DNA from: Parelaphostrongylus tenuis
Taxonomy: Eukaryota; Nematoda; Chromadorea; Rhabditida; Metastrongylidae
NCBI GenBank assembly: GCA_019055375.1
Contig: JAHQIW010000938.1
Span: 1 to 64,000 of the forward strand
Direction of reading: 5' to 3'
DNA length: 64,000 nt
The translations under genes were made by a program, and so were the position numbers. Of this stretch, positions 1 through 13,074 are shown piece by piece (the stretch's first letter is position 1; each line of letters starts with the position of its first letter). Below the pieces are notes generated by a model. That model was not told where the DNA came from. It saw nothing but the letters and a program-made list of their open reading frames with translations, and did no database searches.

Positions 1-1310
1 ACCATTGTCTTGGGTTTGTTTCGGGGGGGAGGGGGGAAGCCTGTGGAGTTCCAACCCCGTAGTATAACAGATGCTGTGCTGCGGAAACTTGTCCCATCGG
101 CAGTGAATTACGTGGACGGTGACGACGAGGAAAGGAGCGACGACTTTTTGTGCTAACGCGTATATTGTCCCATTTATTGAATTAGCTGAAAATACTGTTG
201 AATGAAGTGATTGTAGCTGCATCTTCTAAACATAGGGCGTATATTTGTCATGATGTCAGACTCATACCAAACTTGTCCAGACAGGGACCGGTGATTCCAC
301 TTATCATCCAGGAAACGGCCATCGGACTCTTAGTTAGGCCGTGTATCTTTTTTTGCATCTACATGCTCATTTTTTTCTTATGTGATAGATTTTGAGTTAT
401 CTTCCAAAGTAAAGCTGTTTCGCGATGTTGGAATGAATATTCCTACAATGTGCTTCAGCCAGTGGGACTGAGTTTTTTTATTCCATTTGCACGGTTCACG
501 AAGCCGTCTATCATATTTTATTGGACGAGGTATCCTTAAATTTACCGTTCTATGCAACCGTTAGCGATAACTTTTCCCACCAATCGCTTCTTGAACGACA
601 TAAGAATAGTTTTGCGAGCATGGTCTCCATAAAAAAAAAAATACAAGTCACCAAATGATATGCCTGGCCGTTGAGGTGTTTATCATTTTATTGAGTGTCT
701 GTAGGCCGGAGAGGTTTGGGCGATTGAGGTGAAAGTCTATCTCAGGCCGTATCGTTAGAGCATTTCAACAGCCAGGTCGTTTCTGCGCCCATCAGTCTGA
801 TTGACAATGGGAAATTAAAGGCATGCGTTAAAAGTAACGTCTCCGATAGAAAGCCTCTGGTCCAATCACGACCTTTCGTTATTGCTGAATTAAGCGGAAT
901 ACATCTTCAAAAACGTTCGTATTTCTTTGTCACCGTAATATTTGGCATGACTTTTTATCTTAGGTTCGATCGATCATTGGAAATTAGTGTCCCTATTACA
1001 GTTCTCCTCTATTTGATCAAGTTAGTGCTTGTCCCTGCTCCTGTCGCACCCCCCACTGGTGTCCAACACACTTTCCAACTCCAGCAGACTTTACGTAATC
1101 CTTCTACCAATATCACCCAAATCTCCTGCTTTGAGAATTACAAACACTTCGATAGCGTGCGTTGTCTAGGTTTTGTAGTGGGCTTCCTTCATGATCAAAG
1201 TTTTTATCTGGTCGTTAACAAAATGCCTGTTGTACAGACGGGGCGGGGGGGCAGGGGGCCGTCACACACGCACTGCTACGGCCTTTTGTTTCCTTTGTGG
1301 TGTGTGTTTC
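1..1310. other. No gene recognised
   Basis: This is AT-rich sequence with only short open frames (at most about 65 residues before the pyrimidine tract). I see no convincing splice-flanked exon, repeat family member or RNA gene here. Confidence 0.5.
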
Positions 1311-1314
1311 CTGT

Positions 1315-2008
1315 CTTCCTTCTTTTTTTTTCCAACTGCTCTCCTCCCCTCCTTTCCTTCTTCTCTCCCTTCTCCTTTCTCCCCTCCCATTTTTCCTCCC
1401 CCCCTCTCCCCACCTTTTCCCCGCCTTTCCTTCTTCTTCCCTCTCCCCTCCTCCCCCCTTTTCCCTTCCCCCCCCCTTCCCCTCTCTCCCCTTCTCTTTC
1501 CTTTCCCCTCCCTTCCTCCTTTTCCTCCCTTTCTTCTTTCTCTCCTTCTTCTCCCTCTCCCTTTCCTCCTTTTCCTTCTTCCCTTTCCTCCTTTTTTTCT
1601 CTCTCCTCCCTCTTTCTCCCCCCTCCTCCCTTCCTTCCCCTTCTCCTCCCTCCCCCTTTTTCTCCTTTCCTCCCTTCCTCTCTTCCTCTTTCTTCCTTCC
1701 TCCTCTCTCCCTTCTTTCCTCTTTTTTCCTTTCCTCTCCTTCTCTCTTTCTCCTTCTCCTCTCCCTCTCTTTCCTCCTTCTCTTCCTCTCCTTTCTCTTC
1801 TCTCCTTTTCTTCCTTTTCTCCCTCCTTTCTTCCTCCTTCCCCTTCTTTCTTCCTTTCTCCCTCTCTCCTTTCTCCTCTTCCTCCTTCTTTCTCTTCTCC
1901 TTCTTCCTCCTTCTCTTCCTCCCCTCTTTCTCTCCTTCCTCTCCTCCTCTTCCTCTAGTTCTTCCCCTCTTTCCTTCCCTCTTCCCTCCTTTTTCTTTCT
2001 CCCCCCCC
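1315..2008. repeat. ~690-base homopyrimidine (C/T) tract
   Basis: The plus strand is almost uninterrupted C and T for about 690 bases, so the minus strand is nearly pure A and G. It is an irregular mix of CCTT, CTCC and TTCC words rather than a clean short-unit repeat. All three frames on each strand are open, giving artefactual frames rich in Ser/Pro/Leu/Phe on plus and Arg/Lys/Glu/Gly on minus. Such tracts can form intramolecular triplex (H-DNA) and often stall polymerases. No protein is inferred. Confidence 0.95.
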
Positions 2009-2009
2009 G

Positions 2010-5000
2010 GTGAGTAGCTTGCACGGTCTTTCATTCTTTAGATGTCCATGAATCTGTGCCACACTTGGCGGAGAAAAAGGCCACACTCTCCATACGAAGT
2101 GACATTGCTTCTGCCTGGTTGTCTCAAGACTTCAAATATAGTCAACACTTTACGAAACTCAGAAGGTGATGAAATTCTCAAGCAACTGCTCAATCAGCGC
2201 AAAAAATGGTCAAATACTCTCGTGGAGAATAGATGCAAGGAAACGAATCAGATTGCAAGAACTTCTCGAATCACTCATTACAGTTTTAAAAAAAAGAGCC
2301 GTATAAAATCAAAACGTAATCGTCCTCCGCCAGTTTTACACTAGTTTTAGTAATATTTTTGTCGCAAAAATCTGTAACTCAAAAACGTAATTTTTGACAG
2401 CAATGCTGTAATCTTGAACAAGAAAGCGAGCATTGTAATCCCATAATTGCGGCATCCCAGTCATCATTGACGTCTTTGCTGTTCCATAGTGAGCAATAAA
2501 AAAGCGATTTTTGATAAATCAAAGCCAGTTAGAAAATACAGGGATAGATCACTGCCCGGTGACCATAGTCCTGTTTACTTACGCAATAAACGTAAATCAC
2601 TTTATCCCATTGTTTTTTGTTTTTTTCGCTGAGTAACTGCAAAATGAAACTCGAATTGTTGTTCAATGATCTACTGAGAGTTCATCTGATTCAGGCTAGG
2701 TCACTCAAGCTCAACTGAGTCCGTTTGATTCAAATTGATCTCACACCAGATCCCCTTTTGCTCATATTATCTAACCATAAATCTTAAAATTGTAGGACTT
2801 AGGGGCATAGTGGTTAGAGATGCCATGTAGTGACACATTTTGTCTCCTCTCTTGAAAGATTTATCTTATGGATAATTTCCTATCCTTTGAAGTCCCGGAG
2901 AGAAATTAACTTAAACAACATTCAGTAACATTCACAAAGTGAAATATTTGAGTGGAAGCCAAAGAAACACGCAAATTCGATAGATTCTTCATAGTCACTC
3001 AACTCTTGAGCAATCTTTCAATCCTCTTAAGAATTCTCCTTTACCTCTGCTTTCTTTTATTATGTAACACACTCAGCCCACAACTTTGCATTTGGAAAAT
3101 TCCGATTCCGTTGTAGAAATTCAATGAGATGTACGGATACAACACTGTTCCACTATACCCACTCAATGACACGCACTTATAATCTGGTTTCTTTCTCCAA
3201 TATTGAATTCGACCAGCCGCTTAGCGAAGGCTTATGCGAAACGCGATCGCTGTTGATTAGCAAAAGTCACAATAAGTACAGTAGCATGTAAGTAGTATTA
3301 TGCTGGCAGAAAACACTGCAGATATTACAATTCGAATATTTAACAGCTTCATTCATAAATACTTTTCTCCAGAATTGATATATCGATCACTTGTAATTCT
3401 ATCAATTAATGAATGACTCCAGCTGATATCACTAAAGTTCACTCATCCGTGCCCCTAGTTACATGACTTCAATGGTCTTTGATCGCTTGAGCGACACGGA
3501 AAGAACCATTTTTTTTGTAAGAAGCTGTTTGTTTTCATCGTTCAGTGCTGCCTAAATGTAGCTTGCTGAACTGTGTCTTGAAATTTCAGTATTCTTATGA
3601 GTCGCTTCTCAAAAATTTTGCGCTTTTTTTACCGAAGGCGGTATGAAAACAATTTCTAATTGCTTGCGGCTCCTAATTGGAGGTTTTAGGCAACTGACGT
3701 GCACAGTAAAATCTGTAAGTGTACTCAAGTACGTTCTATGAGGACCTGGATAGGTAATCCTTCTGACAAAGAACAGATCAGAATCTCCTTTCTTGAATTG
3801 CAGTGGGCCTCAAAGCGTGTACATACAAGATAATGCAAAACTCTCCCATCCCATAGAGTTGACCGGACCAATTTTCCAGTTGCCGAATCAAAAAGTGGGT
3901 ACTCAACCACGGCAAGGTTGCCAAAACTGATGAGTTCAGCATCTTTGCCCGAAAGGCCAGTCAATGGCACACTATACCACACCAGAACCCAACGACCTTT
4001 TGGCCGAAAGTGAATAGATATTCACGTCATCCCCAAAGGTCTTTGAAACCTTTTTCGTGCCGACTCGAGTGATGTTTGAGGATTTTTTCCGTGTATTTCA
4101 CTGATGTCATTGAATATTCTTCGCGTTGATTCTTTCAGCAGTTCTGAGGTAACTGTGTTAGAGTTTTCCCACATGGATTGAAAGAAGTGAGGTGGTTTCA
4201 GATCTGGTAGTCTGTGGTACTAATTCTCTGAACTCGGAAAGATGTGAAGCTTGGTGATCTGGAGCCAAGAATTGAGTATTCGCTCAATGAGCAGTGTCGC
4301 CACGATTGGGCTACCACTCACCTGAACTTAGTTTGATGGAGCATGGTCCCAAGAGTATACCAAATGGAGTGTAGCATCGAATCAGCTGCTGGATCTAACT
4401 GACGATTATATCCCTGACGTATACCTACAAGCTCAACAGTGAAGAGCAGAAGTATTGGGTCCAAAACTCTGTCTTCAAACAAAAGCTCTCAAATTCAAAC
4501 TGTACACGAAACTCCGGTTCTGATCTACAAGTTCAGCAGTCACTGTTGGATTTTCGGTTATATAAGTCTATAATAGCAAACATGTTTGTATTCATTTGTT
4601 TGCCGTTTACCCACATTCATGAGCTACCAGATAGCTAGACCTATTTTTTTCAAACTCAACACTTCAAATGAGTAAGAAAGATACAACTGATTTATTTGAT
4701 ATCTAACTCTTTTATGGCTTCTCAGCGCTGTGCATCACGGTATCCTTAGAATGGATTTCACAGCAGTGCCGGTTTTACGTCACCGCTACCCATCAGGTAA
4801 GTGACCATTCAGCATTTTGTACTGTTGTGAATAATTTGGATTTATTTCCCTGATTACTGATATGATAATAAGGTACAATGTGAGATATACCCTTATGAAT
4901 GCTGATACACGAAAAAATCCGGTATTTCAGCTGGGCTTCAAACTTGTGATTACTTCTTCCGAGGGCTCAGGTGTCATACACTTCATCATCGAGGCCTCTA

Positions 5001-8000
5001 CTTAACCATTCTCTTAACCAAGTACTAATTACTTCGGATTAAACATTGACGCTAAGTCAAAACAATCTGATTTCGTGCTTTAACTTGTTAACTCGGTTCA
5101 ATGCTCATTTGCTGCCGAATAATTACCGTAAAAGGGTAAATGCTGATGGCTCCAATAGGATTAAAATATGACTCAGAGAAAGGCAAGGGAAAGGTCAGGC
5201 TGCTATAGTGGATAATACGTGCCTAGGGAGTGGTAACGCCGATTCAAAGCCCACCTGAGGTTCCGAGGTTCAATTATGCCTCAGGATTCTTTTGGAAGTT
5301 ATAGACCTGCCGTAATCAACACATTCAAGTTTTCTTGAAGCAAATTTTGATTCCAGCCGTGCATATCTTTAGAGATCGGCATCTCAGTGGCCATTTGGTA
5401 GGCTCATTAACGTGGAGTAGGTATCAACCAAGATTTCAAGACCTCTCCATAAATCAAAAACACCTATGGAATTAAACAGATTAAACTCAAATCAGCGCAA
5501 GTAATTTGCACATAAATTCTCTCCGAGATCCTGAACATCTCGTCCTCAACTCTGGTTTACTCTTAGTTTAACTGTTGTGTGTTGCCTCTAGCACTTTTTT
5601 ATTTCCTTCTTTACCAAATTCAAATTACCGAAAATAACGAATTTGAATGAAGGTGAACCAAGTGCATCATAAAACGTCTACGACTATCAAGTAATTTGAA
5701 TTGCTGTTACCTAGCGATGCTCATTCATAGACGCCTAGTTCCAACTCTTACTTACTGTCTCCTTCTTCAAATTCATATGTTTGTGAGTAAAGAGACGGTA
5801 GTCGTTGGCGTGGTCAGTTGTAATTCTGATGTTATAGCAATGTGAATGACTAAATCGAAATCAAAAGGCCGTTTGATTAAGATTACCATCAAGGTGCCAA
5901 TTCAGCACTGTATCGTTGCCTCTCTGCCAACATGAGATGAAGCTTGAATTTATTAGCAAATTCATGGACTTAACTGACATCAGACACTTTAGCCATTAAC
6001 AGCAAGCATTCAGCGACAATCTTAGATTGGTATAACTGACTATGATGCGGCTAAAAAATTCATAAACTGAATACCACAGACTTTACTTTTCCAAATTAAT
6101 CTAAACACTTTTTCACTCACTAATTAATATACGAGCCTGCTTTTTCTTATATATAATGAGTGACTTATCGACTTATTCATTAATCACTCATTTCTTTCCG
6201 CTTTTACCAGTACAATGGTTAAATAATGCTAAATAACAATTATTGTAAGTAAGTAGACTCCAAATCACATGACTAGATTTCAATTACCTGCTCAAAAAAA
6301 AAATACGCTCTCTATCAAGACGTTTTTTATCATAATCGACACGGACGCTTTTGGTTTCTCGCTTTTCGCGCCACACTAAAGTTCTAAGCAACTCTGCTTT
6401 CTGCCTGCAAATAATGGGCAGTTCTTTCGATTGTCTTCCTCATATGACTTCACAATCCTTCGAAATTCTAAGCCATTTCAGCCGTAGACCACTATCTTAT
6501 ATTTCATCGACTAAGATTAGCGAAGTTTTCCCAAGAAATCGTATAGCACAATGATAAGATGTGCTTTGCAATACCCACGTGGTCATTAGTAAGATCAATC
6601 ACCTTAACAAGGCACGCTTTTCATACCCAAGCTCAAATGAAAAATTGGCATCTGAATTGTGTGGGAAGACGAAACACTTTCTAAATATATTGTTAGTCAT
6701 CTCCAACATGTTATAAAGGACGAATAACCTATGTTATGGCTATCAACTTATGACTTATGGCTATCATGTTTGAGAGATTACATGGCGCATCTCCAAGAAA
6801 TCGATTAACTCAGTACTCCTTTACACCTTTCTTACAAAACATTGATTAGCGATAGTGAATCTACGACTATAATCCAGGGTTAACGAGTGACAAAACCTTA
6901 TCACAATGTTATTATTAGGCTTCGTTCCGACCAACTGATAGTGTTATCTCGTTATTTATAAGTGATTCAAATCTTAAATATCCAACATATTTGACATATT
7001 GGTGACGTTCCGTGCTAACAATGACATCCATCATCCATCAAGTGCAAATCTAGCATAGATTCCTGAATGAATGAGTGGTTGCCGTCATGGCTTCATGATT
7101 ACATTCCCCACACCATCTAAGCTTGTAACGATTTTATAACTATGCATGATCTGAGCGAGGAATTATGAATGAGAACTCTGATAATAATTAATGCACATTC
7201 TAGAATCGTGATGAAGTTCATGTCTGTGAACCAGTAAGGCCATAACGAGCCTGCCATTTTCACAAACTTTAGCGACTTTGATCTTGAAGAACTTCAAAGG
7301 CGCCTTTTTAAAAAGCCAAGGTTCAGTTTTTTGACCTTGGTTATTTTATAAGACAGTAACAGCAAAATAATTCATTTTGCTATACTATCTTTTCGATCCA
7401 CGCAGTGCATAAGCAACATGAGTCTCTAGATTCAAAGTATCTGATGAACTACGCCTCAGATTTTAGCACTCATGAAGCTTGACACAGAAATCATTGAGTT
7501 TAGTACACTTACAGAGTGTATGTGACATCCTTTCATAGATGGCTCCTTCGGAATCGGCCCAAATATCCTTAGTAGAAGAGCGCCATTCTACATATTCAAG
7601 AAAATGGGATGCACTAAAGAAATTTGAATGCTTTCTTACTTCCTTCTCGAAAGTGCGACCGAATTTGCTTCGAAGTTAATGGAAGGGTGCTATTTCAAGG
7701 AATCTTCAAAGTTCATAAGCATGTTTGTTGTCATCACAATCTTCACCCCTGACACAACACTCACATTAAATGACTAAATTGTCTTAGAAATCACCATAAA
7801 ATAATCCCATTGTCTGCAGTCCGGTCGAACATCTGCCACGATTCGCAACACACTTTACATGTGGCTTTATTATCGAAATTTTCTACACCATCTGTCCCTC
7901 AGAACGGCTGCACACCAGCACCACTAACAACAACTGAACGATTAGAAAGGTCAACCAAGCACTTCTAATAGTTCACTGCTCAAGTACACAAGGTGCTACT

Positions 8001-8270
8001 ATGATCACAATGAATAATGAATCTTTTAGCCAGTTGAAACTCGAACTGTATGAGTCACATGTGAAACATTACTTTTAGGTCCTCTACACAATGAGCAATT
8101 GTTGTCAGTCTACGAAAAAAACCCTACTTCTAATGAAATATTATATTTAAGAGATGTTCAATATTCAGCTTTCAAATTCAATGCCCAACAACATCACGCT
8201 TCAGTTGGCCCAATGTTCATACCAATTTTAGGCGTTTACTGAAATCGACTAAATACTGCATTCTATGCAC
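2010..8270. other. Gene-poor stretch, no gene recognised
   Basis: This is six kilobases of AT-rich sequence with no frame longer than about 100 residues. The one frame that reads somewhat like protein is an 85-codon minus frame at 3725-3982 (W/Y/L-rich, two Cys near its end). I recognise no family and see no clear splice signals, so it could be a relic of a mobile element. A tRNA-like A-box/B-box pair occurs near 5205-5285 and an isolated A-box-like sequence near 2805-2830. Nothing else can be supported. Confidence 0.4.
5205..5285 (+). mobile_element. tRNA-derived SINE fragment or tRNA relic
   Basis: A box-A-like stretch (GCTATAGTGGATAATACG) is followed about 45 bases later by a box-B-like GAGGTTCAATTATGCC. 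The spacing fits a tRNA-derived internal RNA polymerase III promoter. I cannot fold a complete cloverleaf, so this is not called as a functional tRNA. Confidence 0.35.
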
Positions 8271-8274
8271 CTAA

Positions 8275-8520
8275 GAAAATTGGTGGTAAGCAAAAATTGG
8301 AAAACCTCAGACGTACCTTAGACGAGATTTGAACCCGTATTTCACCTATACCGGATCGCGCGCTGGCACTACACCACTGAGGCCACCACCTTGCTACTAC
8401 TCTTTCTTCTACATATCTTATCGTAGATATCAGCAGGCAACCCTTAACAGGTTTGGTCGGGGAAGCCCCTATCGCACCAAACACCAGTTAAGCTGACAGC
8501 CATTGTGGATATGTAATTCT
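8275..8520 (-). mobile_element. tRNA-derived SINE, family A
   Basis: On the minus strand a box-A-like head (GTGTAGTGCCAGCGCG) is followed by a box-B-like GGGTTCAAATCTCG and a family-specific body. The same head and body recur, in the same or opposite orientation, near 46.4, 60.7, 62.8 and 63.1 kb. The body phrase TTGGTGTTTGG...CCTGTTAAGGG is recognisable again in the 62.9 kb copy. A second partial copy follows at about 8590-8650. A tRNA-derived pol III SINE is the simplest reading. It is non-coding, and the 73-residue frame across it is a shadow. Confidence 0.65.
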
Positions 8521-9329
8521 TGAAATTACTTAATTTCGACAGCTTTTTCGCAGTATATAATGTTCCAGATATGCAACAAAGAGAACTGAATGGTAAGCAA
8601 AAAACTCAGCCACAGGCGGTATTTGAGCCCGCGTCACACCCATACTTTAGTCCATGACACCCCAAATGATAAAGACTTGAAATTCGAACGAAGAATTGCG
8701 TTAAGTGTCGTCCACTGTCCGTTTTAAAGTTACAGAAACCAACTTTTACTTTGCATAAGGTCCTTCTATGCCGTCCGTTTGAAATTTTGCCCTGAAAATC
8801 ACGTTCAAATTCCACTTTAAAATCCGTAATGTTCAATCGCAAAGTGAAAGCTCAAGCAAGGTCACAACTAGTGTAGACAATAACGCTACTCATTGACCGA
8901 TCTCGTCATATAAAGTTCTTAACAGACTTTGCAGTCAACTGAGAACTTAAAAATAAAGACGTTCTCATACGGGTCGGTCAGGAAAAAGATCTATCTCGCT
9001 TTGAAAATATACGCAAAAATCCCTTCTCGGACAAGTTCATTGGTCGCAAAATTCGAGCGGTAATCGGCTATCATTTCAATCCTAATTGTTATGGCGAATC
9101 ACATTTATCGTATAGAGGACGTAATACTTAGAGCGACGCAGCATAAGTTGCAATACACTTACAAATTCTAACACTTACGTGTTTGTAATATGAACTGCAC
9201 TAACATATAGGAACTATTACCACAGATATCACTGATACTCTATAATGATATAACAAAGTTTTTTTTTCAACAATTTATCATGTATACAACCCTCCAATTC
9301 TTTTAGTTGTGGGAAAATTATTTTCCAAA

Positions 9330-9700
9330 ATGATTTTCTGGCATATTGAAATTTGAGCTGTGGTCTTAAGAAAACACTCGAAACGAATGATATGATATAT
9401 TAGTATAATAGCCAAGAACGGTCGAGTGCACAACACTCTCTATTAAGTGGTAATTTCACTGGATTTACAGTGAAAAATGTTCGTCATCGCTAACTCTTAG
9501 TTCGGAGACTGGAGTACCCACAGAGGATTGGTAAAAACGAGAAAGGGTAACTGCCCGACTGACGAGACCGCAAGTTCGAAACACGTGTATCGGGCTCTAT
9601 AAATCAGCCCTTTTTCAACAGACCACATGACTTACGTGGTTCAAATATGGGTTTTCTGACATATTGAGATTTGAGCTGTGGTCCTAAGTAGACGCTCAAA
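9330..9700 (+). mobile_element. Hammerhead-bearing element, family 2 (fragment)
   Basis: The region is bounded by a ~45-base direct repeat: 9340-9385 and 9650-9695 both contain the word ATTTGAGCTGTGGTC and a following CTCRAAACGAA. The same end sequence occurs at 57.5 kb beside the palindromic family 2 element. Between the repeats lies a complete hammerhead ribozyme (9553-9595). No coding frame is present. The mobile-element identity is inferred from recurrence and the shared ends. Confidence 0.6.
9553..9595 (+). ncRNA. Hammerhead ribozyme, type I, complete core (GUA site)
   Basis: All parts of the hammerhead fold are present in order. Stem I 5' strand GCCCGA (9553-9558) is followed by core CUGACGA (9559-9565). 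Stem II spans 9566-9577 with a GCAA loop and one C/U mismatch, and is followed by GAAA (9578-9581). The very short stem III CACGUG (9582-9587) leads to U16.1 and A17, giving a GUA cleavage triplet ending at 9589. Stem I 3' strand UCGGGC (9590-9595) pairs perfectly with GCCCGA over six base pairs. All conserved residues of the CUGANGA...GAAA...UH consensus are intact. The minimal stem III is known from schistosome, Penelope-type and retrozyme hammerheads, which may act as dimers. Self-cleavage is predicted between 9589 and 9590. Confidence 0.85.
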
Positions 9701-9709
9701 ACGAAAAGT

Positions 9710-12030
9710 AAAATTATTTTTTAATCGTAAAAAAAGCCCACAAGGAAAGGGTTGAAGAAATGCTATTTCGACATAGATAGATCTGGTGTATTATTCAGAT
9801 GAAACGGCGATTGGTGTTCCAAAATTCCTTGGGTTCTGCAGAACATGCACTTGGTGCACGCTTTGTAGGAAAGGTAGCCTTATTCGGTGAACCGAAATCG
9901 CTAGTAAGCATTGCAATTTGTGGCACATATTGTCGATTAGTTGGCAATAATTCTCAGCTATAACAGCGTCCTTAGGATGGAAGAAGACTTATTGAATGCT
10001 TACATTTGCTAGGAACAAGAAACTCACCAACACTACCGTCAAATAACAAAAGAACTGACTTTTTAGCGACCTTCTTCCTTTCCGGTCAATTCTGGGTTAC
10101 AGAAAGTCCACGATTTTTGACTTCCGGAACGGATAGAGCGCAGAGCTCATAGAGTGACTCTATAACGGCAGCTCTACTCAGGCCTAATATTCCGCAAACT
10201 GAACTCTTGTGAGTTATTTGCTGGATTATTTTTCATATGATCGTCGCCGTTGACACCTGGTCGTATGCGACCCATTCTTCACACCTTATGCTTGTTTCGT
10301 CATTTTCTTCTTTTCATGATTTTCGCTGTAATAACTTGAATTGAGTGCAAACTGTAATCGAAAAATATTGGTATGAAATATACGGCGAAATTCGTGAGTA
10401 CTACAACTTATATCCATGAATGATATGAAATAAAGAATATTGGAAATCTTAATTTTCATACGTCATTTGCACACTCCGCTTACCGTTTTCGAAATTTCGA
10501 AATGATAAGGAGAGCTTTTCCTTCGATGATCACGTTTTTACCACGAGGTTGTTGTAAAAACTTCATTCGGCAAATGTTTCGACGCCTTCATATTTTGGAG
10601 TGGCGATGATTCACGTCGATCATCCACAGCAGTTCGTCCACGTTGTGCTCTTTATGTGTGCGTTGTCGTTCAAGTCAAATATTCTTCAATGAAGCACCGC
10701 TTGAATGAAGAGCCTTACTCGACGATGCCGTTACATACAGGATGATTGTTGTGCTAACTAGCGTTGATGGAGATTATCTCTTGTCGCAGCAACGCTGAAC
10801 GACTACGGATGATCGACTCGAATCACCGGCTCTGAAGAGGATGTCGCAGCGATGGCCGATGGAAGTTCTCCTAGCAACCTTGTTGCATTGCTTAATCATC
10901 TATAAAGAACTTAAAAGGATCGGTGATCCCAAGTTCGAAAGAAATTAGTTCTCAAGAAATAATCCTTAAATTTTTGAAAATATGCATACTGATGAAGATA
11001 ACAGGATTTAGTCTGCATTCAGTCAATCACAACACACATGCGAATAACACTGGGAACACCACAAAGGCAACAGCCAACCTTGTATATGAGCTAAAGGTGG
11101 CTTATCATCTGAAACCTGTCTCAAAGCAAGTCACATCATCACTGTTGCTAGGTGTCCAACCATACGCCGACTGTGATTACAACAAAGGCTCACTACTAGA
11201 CAACCAGAAAAAATGAGAAAAACATTTTTCCTCGAAAACACAAAGAAAGACCAAGGCAAGATCTTACTTTGCCAGGTCTTATCGTTTTGCGCCTCCTCTT
11301 TCCAACTCTTTATCGAGTTACTAGTAGGGGGTGTGAGTCCACGAGGCGAGCGAAATCGCCGAAACCGTACGTAAACCAAAGGCCCGACAAAAACTCAAGA
11401 CGGCTGAATCAGCACTTCTGAATATATCGAAAAACCCTCGTTGTGTTGATGCTCTATCAAGATAGACTTCTCTTTATAGTTTACTTTGTTCATTCTATCA
11501 CTGAGCAGTTTTGAATGGTATATTCCAAATCATCCTCAGCTGTCTTCGTTAAAGTTATCAGTTCCCAAACAAAAAAACCATTTCAAAAAATGGTGCCATA
11601 AACTGACCGCTGAAAATCTGACGACCAGAAATACGTCGCCATCATGGGTTTCTAGTACAATAATCACGCAATATCATGCCTAATCTAGGTAGAAGAACGG
11701 TCTAAAAGCGCTTTCCTCCATGAACACCGGTAATAGCATCAATATCACTTGCAAATCATGTAACTCACCGATTCTCCATAGACCACAGTGTAACTTTTCA
11801 GAATGAAAGACGGCGCAGAGGCTCAGCATCAGCTTTCTATGAACGTTAAGTGTTCACAAAAGACTACTTCTTCCATGGGTTACATTGAAAAAGTAGTATT
11901 ACCCTAGATTTGCCAGAAGAGTTATAATTGCGCTGCTCGTTAGTGTGAAAAGCTCTCCATTATTTTGAAAAAAAAATGGAAAAAACAAATAAAAAGTCGT
12001 ATAATGAATGTTTAATGAAGTGTGTTCATA
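9710..12030. other. No gene recognised
   Basis: There are small open frames only (up to ~97 codons at 10923-11216 plus). None has a recognised domain or consistent splice signals. The stretch lies downstream of the minus-strand gene whose predicted poly(A) signal is at 12.05 kb, and may include its terminator and intergenic DNA. Confidence 0.35.
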
Positions 12031-12052
12031 CATCCAACAGTACACTAAGTGT

Positions 12053-12058
12053 GTTTAT
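12053..12058 (-). terminator. Candidate poly(A) signal (AATAAA) of the AT-hook/HTH gene
   Basis: On the minus strand AATAAA lies about 960 bases past the predicted stop codon. It is followed within ~15-30 bases by a GT-rich stretch (TGTTGGATGTATG), as expected for a cleavage and polyadenylation site. This makes about 1 kb of 3' UTR. I did not find a better AATAAA nearer the stop. Confidence 0.4.
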
Positions 12059-13018
12059 TGCACGTAACTGGAGATATAGAGATGGAGAGATAGAGAGGTG
12101 AAGTGATGATGTGTTTCGAAACAACTGAAAAATAATGGAAAATATATAAATGAAAAAAAAACGTACAATAAAACTGGGCATCGCAGAGCTTGAACTTCTG
12201 AATGTAAACGTAGGCGAATTAAACGAATGAGAATGAAAAACACAAACAACTGAAGTAATAATAAGTATTGGTTTGGTTATAATCAAATAATGAGATTAAA
12301 TAAAGCCAAAAGAGTGGAAGACAAAATACGGGGCAATGCCACTAGCACGAGCTCACGCAAAACCGTCAACTAGTACGATTTTACATCATTTTTACACCAT
12401 TTTCTTGTCTCAATTGAGCTAGTCACTAGGGGTGATCTAATCATCGCAAAAAAAAACGGTGAAAACATGAAGCATGAACGATTTGAGGAAAGAACATAGT
12501 GTTTAATATAGAGAACAATACTGTAATAGAAGATCTGACACCAACGCGGCGACGACGACGACGGTGGAGGTGGATCAGTCTTCGTAATCTACGAACAGAG
12601 AAAAAGAAAAACGAGAGAAATCCAAGCGACGAACTGCTTATATAGCACATTTAGAGAAGATGTGGGAGACATCGAGGAAGAAACACGTAAGGAGAAACAA
12701 GAATATACAGTTTTAAAACGATACCGCTCAAAGAAAAGACACAGAAAACAAATTGAAAAACGCCATAAAGCGCTTAGGTCGTAACACAATCTTGATAACT
12801 GTGAAACACTCATCATTTGAAACATGCGCAAAATGCGCTCGACAATTATTGGGAAGATGATTAGCATGAAAGCATAAAAATTTCTACTCCTATCTCGACC
12901 ACTACTGCTGATACTGAAAGTTCAGTTTGCAGCATTGGCAAGGTTCATTTCCTGATCATTTTCTGTAGGTAGTTCACCTTCAATCAGACCTGAGTTTTCA
13001 TCGGAGCCGCCAAACAAG

Positions 13019-13074
13019 TTATTGAGAAACTGGAAGATTGAGTTCCTTGATGCTTAGTATTTCAGGTGCGCCAA
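13019..13074 (-). CDS. Exon 12, terminal exon
   Basis: Joined in phase to exon 11, this gives VGAPEILSIKELNLPVSQ and a TAA stop at 13019-13021. The acceptor GATTACAG is good. A second acceptor 45 bases on (TTCCAG before 13029) opens a different frame of 35 residues (FLNNLFGGSDENSG...) to a TGA at 12922. That frame also looks protein-like but does not match the phase of exon 11, so I keep the first as the main end. Confidence 0.6.

Noticed and set aside
947..2034. Long open frames of 238-356 codons on both strands over the pyrimidine tract
   Set aside because: All frames on both strands are open because the DNA is almost pure C/T on one strand. The proteins are low-complexity artefacts.
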